Below, piece by piece: positions 54,951-64,000 of a stretch of DNA of 64,000 nt (positions are counted from its first letter, which is position 1; each line of letters opens with the position of its first letter). The notes under the pieces were generated by a model. That model did not search any database. It had not been told where the DNA came from and saw nothing but the letters and a program-made list of their open reading frames with translations. The translations under genes were made by a program, and so were the position numbers. Source of the DNA: Hyphomicrobium sp. D-2 (GTDB taxonomy: Bacteria; Pseudomonadota; Alphaproteobacteria; Rhizobiales; Hyphomicrobiaceae); NCBI RefSeq assembly GCF_029872155.1, contig NZ_JARXLA010000008.1, positions 870,501 through 934,500 of the forward strand. The letters run 5' to 3'.

Positions 54951-57900
54951 ATGAGCAACGGGCTTCTTTATATCGCGGGGCTGATCTCGCTTGCCCTCGC
55001 GGCGCTGTTTGCCGTCCCCTACTTCGTGGACTGGAATGGCTATCGCGGTGTCTTCGAAGAGGAGGCAACGCGTATCCTCGGTCGTGAGGTGCGCGTCGGC
55101 GGCAACGTCAATGTCCGCCTGCTGCCGCAGCCCTATGTCAGCTTCGAGAAGTTGCGCATCGCCGACCCCACGGGCGCGACGGGTGAGCCGCTGTTCCGGG
55201 CGGAAAGCTTCACCATGCGGCTTTCAGTGCCGCCGCTGCTGAAGGGCATCATTGAAGCCAACGAGGTGGTGCTGGAAAAGCCGGAGCTGCGGCTGGCGGT
55301 TGATGCCGAAGGCGCAGGCAACTGGCGCGACTTCAGCATTGCGCCGGGTTCCTTGCCGTTTGTTCCGGCTGGCGTGACGCTGCAGTCGGTGATGGTGAAT
55401 GACGGCAGCGTTGCGTTGTTCGGGCCGCGCGGCATCAACTTCGCGGATCTCACCGGCATCAATGGCGAATTGAAGGCCGATCTGTTTTCAGGTCCGTTCG
55501 GGTTCAAGGGCACGACGCATTGGCGCGAGGGCACGCGCGAGGTGCGTCTCGTAACGGGCGCGACAGAGGCTGACGGCAGCCTGCGATTCAAGGCGACAGT
55601 GCGCGACGAAGGTGACCACCTGAGTTCGTACTCTGTCGATGGCCGCATCGATGACATTAAAAACGCGCCGCGGATCAGTGGTGACCTGACGGCAAAGCTG
55701 GCGCTTGCATCGGGAGCGCTTGCGCAGGCGAACCGGACGGGCGCTGCTCCGGGCGGCAAAAAGCTGCCGCCCGTTATCGACTTCCGCGCCAAGATTGACG
55801 GCAATGCGACCGGCATGCGCGTCGACGATATCGCCATGACGTTCGAGAACGTTGGCCAGCCGCAGCTCATTTCCGGCGCCGCCACCGCGCGCTGGGAAGA
55901 GGCTCTCAGCGTCGATATGGGACTGACGTCGCGCTGGCTCGATCTCGACCTGCTGTCCACGACTGACGAAGGCGCCGACAATCCGATCGCGACCGCACGC
56001 AATTTCATCGGCGCCGTGATGGCGGCGCTGCCGAAAAACGCTGACAGCAAGGTTACCCTGGATCTGGATCAGGCGAACCTCGGCGGCGAGCCTGTCAGCG
56101 GCACACGGCTGGAACTGGCGCGTACGGACGGCGTGCTACATCTGGATCGTCTTCGTGCCAGCCTGCCCGGAGGGACAAAGCTCGCGCTTGATGGTGCGGT
56201 TGCGGAGCAGGCCAGCGGCCAGTCGTTCCGCGGTGACGTGACGTTGCACGGCACCAGTCTGGCGCGCTTCCTCGATTGGTCGGCTAAGGGCCGCGCTCTG
56301 GCTGAGGCGCTGCGCAATGACGGAGCGTTTTCGCTGCAGGGCCAGCTTGCCATGAGCGATGGCGGCATTCGTCTTACCGAAGCGGGTGTCGAGGTTGCCG
56401 GGCGACCGCTAACGGGCGAGTTCCATTTGCTGCGTGGCGAACGCCCGCGTGTGCAGGTGGTGCTGGAAGGCGCTGAAGTGGATGCGGGCTAGTTCTGGCA
56501 GGCTGGTATCGGCGCATTCAAGCGCGTGATCAGCCGTAACGGAACTGATGCTGCGGTTGCGCCGGGTGCGGAGAAATTTGCCTGGTTCGATCCGCAGACG
56601 ATGGATTTTGACGTGCGGCTGCGTGCCGGCCAGTTTCTCGCCGGCGAGCAGAAGCTGCGCAACGTTTCGTTGGACCTTGGCGTTGACGGCGGAAAACTCG
56701 CCATTCGCACGTGCCGGTTCGATACCGCCGATGGATTGAAGTTCGATCTTGAGGGCGACGTCCGTGATGCGGCTTCGACACCGCAGGGCGCGCTGCGCTG
56801 GGCGATGAAGGTGCCTGCGGCGGCCAGTTATTCTGCGCTGGTTTCGCTGCTGGATCCGCCGCAGGAGTTGCGCGATCAGGCGGCAATTTTCTCGACGCTG
56901 GCACCGATGAGCGTGGCCGGCAGCATCGGACTTGGCGCTCGCAATTCCGGTTCAGCTGACATTACCGCCGATGGCGCGGTGCAGGGCACCGGTCGCCTGA
57001 TCGCTACGGCTATGCTGGATGGTGGCTTGGGTAACTGGCGCGCTGCGCCTGCCGACATCACGCTCACCATCAATTCCAGTCCTGATGTCGCGCGTATTCT
57101 GGCCAGCCTCGGCGCGCGCGATCAGGCGCAGCTTCCGGCGTCGGCCACGCCGAAAGCGGGCGAGGTGTTCATCAAGGCAGTCGGCGTACCGACCCAGGCC
57201 ATGACGGTTTCGGCCTCCGCGCAGGGGCCGCAATTGTTCCTGGGTTATGATGGTCGTGCCGTGTTGCCCGCCACTGGCGGCAGCACCCTTGATGGTGAGT
57301 TGCGGTTGTCGGCCCGCGGGCTGGGCGAGGTTATGTCCGTCGCAGGGCTTGGCGGCGGTGTTACGCTCAGTGAGACACCGGTGGTTGGTACGCTGCGGGT
57401 CGCTTCCGCAAGCCACGCCACGGAGCTTGATCTGCGCGATATTCGTGTGGGGAACAGCAAAGTCAGCGGAACGCTGGCGCTTGCGTATCCAAGCGAGGGA
57501 CCGGCCATCGTCACCGGCGAACTGGATGTCGATGCTGCAACCGTTCCCGGGCTTCTCGCTCTAGTGACGGACCATAAGACGATCACGGTTGAGGGCGCGG
57601 ACACCGCCGAGCCTTTGACGGCAGGGCGGTCAATCTGGCCCGAACGCGCGTTTGATTTTTCGGCGCTCGATGGTGTCGAAGGCAAGCTGGGCGTCGACTT
57701 CGGATCGCTGTCGGTGATTGATGGGATGGCGATTGCCAAGGCGCGCGTGGAAATAGCGCTGACGCCGGGCAAGGTTGAAGTGAACAAGCTGCAAGGTCGC
57801 TTGCTGGGCGGCGAGCTGACATCGCGTGTGGTGCTGGAAAAGGCCTCTGGTGGCGCTGCGCTTGATGCTGAGGTGAACGTCAGCGATATGCGTATCCGCA

Positions 57901-59009
57901 AGACCGACAATGCAGAGATGGCCGAGCAGCAGGCCAGCCTTGCACTTGATATCAAGGCGCGCGCTTCGACGCCCGGTACGATGGTGTCGGTGGCAACGGG
58001 TGCGGGTGAATTGCGCCTTGGCAATCTGCTGATGCGCGTGCCCACACCGCAGGCAGTCGTCAGCACGGCGCGGGCGGCGCTGGCGGGCGAGGCTGGTGCC
58101 AGCGGCGAAGAACTTGCGGAGGCACTGCGGACGGCGTTCACTTCGCGTGAGGTCATGGTGGGGCAGCGCATCATTCCGATTGAAATCGGCGATGGCGCCG
58201 CAAAGCTGGCGTCGTTCACCCTCGATTCCGACGCTGGTTCGACCAAGGTGGATACGACTGTCGATCTTGCATCGATGATGTTCGACAGCTCCTGGCTGGT
58301 GCAGCCGACCCCGAATGCATTGTCTGGTCAGCCGGCAGAGCCCGCTGTTTCCGCTGACAGCGATGCGGATGCTGGCGATGATAGCGCCGGTCAGCCGTTG
58401 GCGGCTCCGGCGCCGACGCCAGCTGCGCGCGTTGCGACGCTGCCGCCGATCAGCGTTGTCTACACCGGCCGCTTGCCGGATGCGTGGACGCCTTCAACGC
58501 GCATTGCCCATGAACCGCTGGAGCGTGAACTGGCGATCCGCAAGCTTGAGCTCGATGCCGACCAGCTTGAGCGGCTGCATCAGGCCGACGCCGAGCGTGT
58601 GAAGCGTCAGGAAGAGCGTCGCCGCGCGCGTGAGGCGGATGAAGACGAGGCTGCTCCGGTTCCGCTGCCGTCACCGGCTCCAGCGCCAACTGCGGCGCCG
58701 CTTGGGTTTGACCGCAGCGGAGCAACATCCGCCAACGGTGCGGCGCCAGCCCTGCCGCCTTCCAGTGCCAGCGCGTTGGGCGTTGTTGTCCCGCAGGTGC
58801 CTGGGCAGGAAATCGTTACGTTCGGCGCATCGCCTATCGATCCTGCGGTTGTCGCGCCGACGGAAGCGGGCAGCATTCCCCAACAGCCGGCTGCTACAAC
58901 CACATCGTCATCTGCTGGTAGCAACGGTAACGGACGTCCACGGCGTCCGGCGGCGCAGAAGCAGATCGGCCCTGCGGAGCAAATCCTGCGCAGCCTGCAG
59001 AACTGGTAA
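54951..59009 (+). pseudogene. asmA: AsmA-family protein, interrupted by one in-frame amber codon at 56490-56492
   Basis: Reading through the TAG, the frame encodes 1352 positions. It starts with a single membrane helix (LYIAGLISLALAALFAVPYF) and the AsmA hallmark VDWNGYRGVFEEEATRILGR, followed by long beta-rich repeats of the VAMP/AsmA kind. The second part starts FWQAGIGAFKRVI, and its C-terminal half holds DADQLERLHQADAERVKRQE and a proline/alanine-rich tail. AsmA proteins span the periplasm and take part in lipid transport to the outer membrane. Both parts are in the same frame and well conserved in style, so a single CAG-to-TAG change or read error is likely. If real, a truncated 513-aa protein results. 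Confidence 0.8.
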
Positions 59010-59086
59010 GCGGAGGCGCGGGTGGCACGATGCGGCCCCCGCGCGTTGTTCGTTGCGCGGGCGGAAATCCGGATTGCGGCAAGCGA

Positions 59087-59410
59087 TCAATCGCTGTGCG
59101 GCAGACCTCGGCTGCGATAGTATTCGAGCACCCAGATGCGCACTGCGCTTGAAAGGCCCGCTTCGCCGCGCGTGGCATCGATGCTCGCGACCAGGCCAGC
59201 GAGGGTGCTCGCTTTCTCCGCCGCGATTTCCTGCAAAGCGGTCCAGAAAGCTGCTTCCAGTGAAATAGAGGTGCGGTGTCCCTTGATGGAGAATGAGCGC
59301 TTCACCGGGCGCGTCGGAGCCGCGGTGGTTGAAGGTTCGGCGTCGGTATCGCGAGCGTCATCGTGCGCGTGAGTTTCGTCATCGGCGGATGTCGCGGGGG
59401 CGTCGATCAC
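59087..59410 (-). CDS. Ribbon-helix-helix domain protein
   Basis: 107 aa, GTG start overlapping the DUF4169 stop (GTGA). A disordered acidic N-terminus (DDETHAHDDARDTDAEPS) precedes the ribbon-helix-helix fold (about 37-105: VKRSFSIKGHRTSISLEAAF, IAAEKASTLAGLVASIDA, AVRIWVLEYYRSRG). This is the alphaproteobacterial stand-alone RHH family found after fumC. It probably binds DNA as a dimer, but the targets are unknown. Confidence 0.88.
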   Translation of the reverse strand: MIDAPATSADDETHAHDDARDTDAEPSTTAAPTRPVKRSFSIKGHRTSISLEAAFWTALQEIAAEKASTLAGLVASIDATRGEAGLSSAVRIWVLEYYRSRGLPHSD

Positions 59411-59679
59411 TGGCTCGGCCCGTTGGCAGGATCGTCATCGGGCGTCGGCTGTTCGGGCGCAGGAGCATCGCGCTCCGGGCTGTCGTCGGCGTTCGAGCTA
59501 TTACGCTCCAGTAGCAGGCCGTCCAGCTTGCGGGCTTCCAGTGCATTCGCAGCATCCGTCGCCTGACGTTCCGCCTTTGTGCGGCCGAAAGCGATGCGGT
59601 TTTCCTCTGCGCGTGCTTCTGCATCGCGCCGGTTCTTGGCCTTGCGCGCGCGCCGTAGGTTGATGATCTCAGCAGTCAC
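59407..59679 (-). CDS. DUF4169 family protein
   Basis: 90 aa from a GTG at 59679 with GGAGG 5 nt upstream. It begins TAEIINLRRARKAKNRRDAE, the DUF4169 signature, and is basic and helical through AEENRIAFGRTKAERQATDA, with a disordered acidic tail. The longer frame to 59712 is less likely. The function is unknown. The fumC-DUF4169-RHH order is conserved in Hyphomicrobiales, which supports the call and suggests a shared transcript. Confidence 0.9.
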   Translation of the reverse strand: MTAEIINLRRARKAKNRRDAEARAEENRIAFGRTKAERQATDAANALEARKLDGLLLERNSSNADDSPERDAPAPEQPTPDDDPANGPSQ

Positions 59680-59750
59680 GATGGCCTCCGGCTTTACGGC
59701 GGCGGCAATCATTCGATTGCCGCCGGTCGCGTTAACAGGCGCTCATTCGA

Positions 59751-61167
59751 TCAATCCGGCGCCAGCATTTTGCGCGGATCGACGATCTCATCGAACTCGG
59801 CATCGGTCACATAGCCGCCGCCGACCGCTTCTTCACGCAGCGTGGTGCCGTTCTTGTGGGCGGTCTTGGCGATCTTGGCCGCCGCGTCGTAGCCGATCTT
59901 TGGCGCCAGCGCGGTGACGAGCATCAGCGAACGATCGAGACCGGCCTTGATGTTATCGACGCGCGGCTCGATGCCGACGACACAGTTCTCGGTGAACGAG
60001 ACCGCGGCGTCAGCCATCAACCGCACCGACTGCAGGAAGTTATAGGCCATCACCGGGTTGAACACGTTCAACTCGAAATGGCCCTGGCTGCCCGCAAACG
60101 TAATGGCAGCATTATTGCCGAAGATCTGTACGCAAACCTGCGTCATCGCCTCGCACTGCGTGGGGTTAACCTTGCCCGGCATGATCGACGAACCCGGCTC
60201 GTTCTCCGGCAGCGACAGCTCGCCAAGACCGGAGCGCGGGCCGGAGCCAAGGAAGCGGATGTCGTTGGCGATCTTGAACAGCGACGCGGCCAGCGTGTTG
60301 ATGGCGCCGTGGCAGATCGACCATCGCATCGTGCGCCGCCAGCGCTTCAAACTTGTTCGGTGCCGCTAGTGAACGGCGAGGCCGGTGATGGCGGCGACGC
60401 GTTCAGCCACCTTTTCCGCAAAGCCCGCCAGGTGCATTGAGGCCGGTGCCGACAGCCGTGCCGCCCTGCGCCAGCTCCATCAGTGACGGCAGCGTCGACT
60501 CATCACGCTTGATGCGCGTTTGGCCACCTGCTGCGGTATAGCCGGAGAACTCCTGACCCAGCGTCAGCGGCGTTGCATCTTGCGTATGGGTGCGGCCGAT
60601 CTTGACGATATCGTTCCAGGCATTGGCCTTGTCGTTGCAGGGCGTTGCAGCAGACTGCTGCGAGCGCCGGCAGCAGTCGGTGCGCGATCTCCTCGGCGCA
60701 CGCGATGTGCATGGCGGTCGGGAACGTATCGTTCGACGACTGGCTCATGTTGACGTGATCGTTCGGGTGCACGGGCTTCTTGCGAGCCCTGCTCGCCGCC
60801 GATGCATCTCGATGGCGCGGTTCGAAATCACCTCATTCGCGTTCATGTTCGACTGCGTGCCCGAGCCGGTCTGCCAGACCACGAGCGGGAAATGATCGTC
60901 GAGCTTGCCCTCGATCACTTCCTGCGCCGCCTTCACGACCGCGTCGCCGATGGTCTGATCGAGGCGGCCAAGCGCCATGTTGGTTTCCGCAGCGGCGCGC
61001 TTGACGATGCCCAGGGCGCGCACGATCGGCAGCGGCTGCTTCTCCCAGCCGATCTTGAAGTTGCCCAGCGAGCGTTGTGCCTGTGCGCCCCAATAGCGGT
61101 CTGCGGCAACTTCGATGGGGCCGAAGGTGTCGGTTTCGGTGCGGGTCTTTTTGTCTTGCGTGCTCAT
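59751..61167 (-). pseudogene. fumC: Class II fumarate hydratase, multiple apparent frameshifts between 60325 and 60805
   Basis: Converts fumarate to malate in the citric acid cycle. The N-terminal part is intact ([40 protein letters not shown]), as is the C-terminal part ([20 protein letters not shown], the family signature, to DPRKMLAPD). Between them the family motifs [37 protein letters not shown] and [15 protein letters not shown] all occur but in changing frames. About ten one-base insertions would restore the whole gene. The pattern suggests sequence error in an essential-type gene, not decay. It heads the fumC-DUF4169-RHH group. Confidence 0.88.
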
Positions 61168-61734
61168 GCGAGGTGCCCCAATTGCGGAAAAATCTGAGGC
61201 ATGCCGCTTATCACAGCAGCAGCTATTTCACCAAGGTGGCCGCTTGGGTGACACCTGCGCCGCCGCCTCGGTGATAAAATCTCAGGATAAACGTTCTGGC
61301 TCAATGCGAAGGCAGCGAATGTCTCTTCATGCGGCAGTCACAACCGGGGCATACAGGCAAAAGGCTCGTTGCTGTTGTCAGCGCTCCGGACATCGACATG
61401 CGGCGGTTGCTGTGGGTCGCCGCCGTCGAGCCTGAGGGCAATCGCGACGTCAGGCCGCATCGCTGCGCAATCTCCGCCGGTTAGTGCAGGGACACGTTGG
61501 GCAATGGCACAGCGATCGGAATGGGATTAGTTAACTGGCGGTCGCCCGCAAGACGGCGCAGCAGATCGGGTCAGTCACGCCATGTCGCGCGTTGCGCCAT
61601 GCGTCGGAATGTGAACGACAGCCGGTGTGCGTGATTGGCTGAGTTGAGTCTAATATTCAGGTGATCTTGTCCAAGCGAAGGGAGGCGAGGGGAGTTTGGC
61701 CAATGAGCGGCCAGCGGTCCTCGCGGTGGGATAG
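61168..61734. other. Gene-free stretch between fumC and ugd
   Basis: It must hold the promoters of both divergent genes. The GGTGGGA just before 61735 is the ugd ribosome site. No small gene, repeat or RNA is recognised. Confidence 0.5.
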
Positions 61735-63087
61735 ATGAACATTTGCATGATCGGCGCCGGCTACGTTGGGCTTGTGTCCGCGGCCTGTTTTTCCGAATTC
61801 GGCTGGAACGTGACCTGCGTCGACAAGGACCCGCAGCGGCTTGAAGAGTTGAACGCCGGTAAGTCGCCGATCTATGAGCCTGGTCTCGATGATCTCCTGC
61901 AGCGGAACATGCAGGCGGGACGTCTGCGCTTCACCAATGAGCTGGGCCCGGCAGCAAAGGCGGCGGATGTTATCCTGCTTGCCGTAGGCACGCCGATGCG
62001 CCGTGGCGATGGCTACGCTGATCTCTCTTATGTGTATGCGGCAGTGGAAGAGCTTGCGCCGCACATTGAGGGCTTCACCGTTATCGTCACCAAGTCCACG
62101 GTGCCGGTGGGCACCAGTCGCGAGATCGAAGATCGCTTGCGTGCCGCGCGCCCGGATGCCGAGTTTGCCGTTTGCTCCAACCCGGAATTTCTGCGCGAAG
62201 GTTCGGCCATCGGCGATTTCATGCATCCCGACCGCGTCCTTGTCGGCGTCGATGATGACCGTGGCCGCGCTGTGATGAACCGGCTTTATAAGCCGCTGGC
62301 CCTGCGCAATGCGCCGGTGATGTTCGTCGGCCGCGAGTCGGCTGAGCTGGCGAAGTATGCGGCCAATGCCTTCCTGGCGATGAAGATCAGCTTCATTAAC
62401 GAAATCGCCGATCTGTGCGAGGTCGTGGGCGCTGGCGTGCAGGAGGTTGCCTCCGCCATCGGTAAGGATCGCCGCATTGGCGACAAGTTCCTGCATCCGG
62501 GGCCGGGCTATGGCGGTTCGTGCTTCCCCAAGGATGTGTCGGCGCTGATCCGCACCGCGCGGGAGAACAAGTCGCCAGTCAGCATCATCGAGCAGGTGCA
62601 GCGCGTGAATGACGAGCGCAAGATCGCCATGGCGCACCGCATTGAGGCGGCGGCGGGCGGTTCGGTGCGCGGGCTCACCGTCGGGCTGCTTGGCGTCACC
62701 TTCAAGCCAAATACCGATGACATGCGCGATGCGCCGAGCCTCACCATCGTGCCGATGCTGCAGGAACGGGGCGCAACGGTGCGGGTGGTTGATCCGCAAG
62801 GCCGCAAGCAGGCCGACCCGCTGTTGCCCGGTGTGATCTGGTGCGACAGCGCGCTTGAGGTGGCTGAGGGCGCCGACGTTCTGGTGACGGTGACGGAATG
62901 GAACGAGTTCCGCGGGCTTGATCTCGCTGCGGCCAAGGCCCGGATGCGGGGCGACGTGCTGGTTGACCTGCGCAACGTATTCTCGGCCGAGCTCGCCCAT
63001 GCGGCGGGCCTGCGTTACACGGCGGTGGGGCGCAAGCCGGATGAGAGCGATCTGGCTCCGGCGCGTGCGGCGCTGCGCGCGGTTTGA
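61735..63087 (+). CDS. ugd: UDP-glucose 6-dehydrogenase
   Basis: 450 aa. Oxidises UDP-glucose to UDP-glucuronate with two NAD+, for capsule, exopolysaccharide or lipid A decoration. Seen: the Rossmann start MNICMIGAGYVGLVSAACFS, VTKSTVPVGTSREIEDRL, NPEFLREGSAIGDFMHPDR, the lysine/asparagine region AELAKYAANAFLAMKISFINE, and the catalytic cysteine in GPGYGGSCFPKDVSAL (about residue 262). The C-terminal UDP-binding domain has GVTFKPNTDDMRDAPS. The length is normal. It stands alone with a strong terminator. Confidence 0.96.
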   Translation: MNICMIGAGYVGLVSAACFSEFGWNVTCVDKDPQRLEELNAGKSPIYEPGLDDLLQRNMQAGRLRFTNELGPAAKAADVILLAVGTPMRRGDGYADLSYVYAAVEELAPHIEGFTVIVTKSTVPVGTSREIEDRLRAARPDAEFAVCSNPEFLREGSAIGDFMHPDRVLVGVDDDRGRAVMNRLYKPLALRNAPVMFVGRESAELAKYAANAFLAMKISFINEIADLCEVVGAGVQEVASAIGKDRRIGDKFLHPGPGYGGSCFPKDVSALIRTARENKSPVSIIEQVQRVNDERKIAMAHRIEAAAGGSVRGLTVGLLGVTFKPNTDDMRDAPSLTIVPMLQERGATVRVVDPQGRKQADPLLPGVIWCDSALEVAEGADVLVTVTEWNEFRGLDLAAAKARMRGDVLVDLRNVFSAELAHAAGLRYTAVGRKPDESDLAPARAALRAV

Positions 63088-63119
63088 TGCGTTAAGGCTG
63101 TAACGGCTACCAAAATTCA

Positions 63120-63151
63120 GGCCGCGCCCCGGATAGGGACGCGGCCTTTTT
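63120..63151 (+). terminator. Rho-independent terminator after ugd
   Basis: GGCCGCGCCCC and GGGACGCGGCC pair with one mismatch around GGATA, followed by TTTTT. Confidence 0.85.
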
Positions 63152-64000
63152 CATTGGCGGATTGCACTGTTCAATATGCGGGGTTGGGCGTTCTGCACTG
63201 CTGCAGGTCAGCGCCGGACCCTGCTTGTGCTCGGCTTTCGCGCTGCAGAAGTGGAGCGCCGCCCTCGCGACAGGCGGGCCAGCATTCGCGCCGCAATGGA
63301 CCGTCGAAGCATGATCCGGCGGGAAGAAACGAGACGATTAACACCAACCGGAGCGGCGCATCCCGGCGAGTTCTGTGCGGTTTCCACCTGCCGCGCGTCC
63401 GCAATCAAAGGGCGAGCGCCTGGCGTTTGATCTGGAGAGAGATGGTAAAGCGGCGCGCCTGTTGAAGGCGGCTGTGTGCGCGGCGCTGGGGGCCAGAGCG
63501 AACATGGTTGCGTTGAAGATGGAACCGGCGAAAGCGTCGAAGCTGCAACGTCGGCGCTGAAAGCAGGCCGCACGGTTCAGGTTTGTTAGCAGTGCGGCTG
63601 TTTCGTTGCGTCGCGTTGGAGTGACGATAACGAACTGTTGCTCGCCTGCGTGCATGACGTCGTCTTGCCATTGAGAGCGCGCGTGCAAATGGTGGTTCAG
63701 CTGCTTGGGGCATACGGTGCCTCATCTTACTGCTGATGTTGTAGCGGGAATTTTTTTGTTCGTCGATGTTTGCGTGCGTGAACGGTGCATCAATCGTGCG
63801 CAACTGTTCTGAGATGCACATCTCGATGCACGTCGCAGCGTGATGCGATACGTTGCTGATGGCGTCGTTGATCGCGTTCTGCGCTACGCATCGGTGATGT
63901 GCGAGGCGGCGTGCATCGCGGTGTTGCGTGAAGCATCGCGCACTTCGAAACACGCGCCGCAGCACCCGCGCGATCACGCATCAGTACGGCGCAATACTTC
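63152..64000. other. Gene-free stretch at the right edge, with a GATGC-rich end
   Basis: No frame on either strand shows a domain, signal peptide or conserved start. Frames of 60-190 residues on the minus strand are arginine-rich and look like GC artefacts. The last 220 nt contain eight copies of GATGC/GCATC, far above chance. It may be the upstream region of a gene beyond the window. Confidence 0.45.

Noticed and set aside
56493-56525. AsmA as two separate genes
   Set aside because: Both parts are in one frame with no ribosome site or start signal between them, and the second part lacks its own membrane anchor.
61657-63000. A 447-residue open frame on the minus strand
   Set aside because: Antisense to ugd. 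It has no domain and is rich in H, R and Q, as mirrored frames usually are.

Overview
The window looks like a chromosomal segment of a GC-rich alphaproteobacterium of the order Hyphomicrobiales (Rhizobiales), probably near the Bradyrhizobiaceae/Xanthobacteraceae. The evidence is the core order aroA-cmk-rpsA-sppA-ihfB-lapA-trpF-trpB-trpA-accD-folC, the order fumC-DUF4169-ribbon-helix-helix, and families typical of the group (TIGR02300, DUF2852, zf-CHCC, EgtB/EgtD, and an alphaproteobacterial MntR). The species cannot be named from sequence alone.

Layout. (1) Positions 1-9110 are the right-hand part of a mobile island. From its edge inward it holds two 11-bp direct repeats, a 47-nt near-perfect inverted repeat, and three large tyrosine recombinases on the minus strand joined by ATGA start/stop overlaps. 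Next comes a two-gene Gabija-like defence operon with its own promoter: an OLD-family ATPase/TOPRIM nuclease overlapping by GTGA with a UvrD-like helicase cut by the window start. The island interrupts creA after codon 52. (2) 9111-20430 is backbone with mixed functions: a membrane protein, a YcgN protein, an Uup-type ABC-F ATPase, two flavoproteins, an orphan response regulator, a glutamine amidotransferase, an alpha/beta hydrolase, an extensin-like lipoprotein and small secreted proteins. (3) 20694-25470 holds the ergothioneine pair egtB-egtD, a TetR regulator, a histone-H1-like protein and a DUF2852 membrane protein behind a perfect 31-nt palindrome. (4) 25511-30850 holds a fused 5-oxoprolinase, a DjlA-like co-chaperone and an amidase. 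(5) 30992-37347 is an envelope and metal region: outer-membrane barrels, mntR divergent from a barrel gene with two tandem MntR-like boxes at the promoter, and a TerC/CBS membrane protein. (6) 37713-51897 is the tRNA-Ala and housekeeping block (shikimate, CMP kinase, ribosomal S1, IHF, tryptophan, fatty-acid and folate synthesis, methionine aminopeptidase). (7) 51934-64000 holds a UvrD/PcrA helicase, a large AsmA protein with an amber codon, the fumC cluster, ugd, and about 0.9 kb with no recognisable gene.

How the parts relate. The island is an integrated package: the recombinase trio lies next to the att-like end and carries an antiphage module as cargo. The rest is ordinary chromosome. Several backbone genes (the 9419 membrane protein, 5-oxoprolinase, the barrel at 30992, fumC) are broken in one peculiar way. 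Short stretches look explained by several single-base insertions, often three that restore frame. This suggests unpolished long-read error more than true gene decay, so these genes are reported as disrupted in this sequence and possibly intact in the organism.
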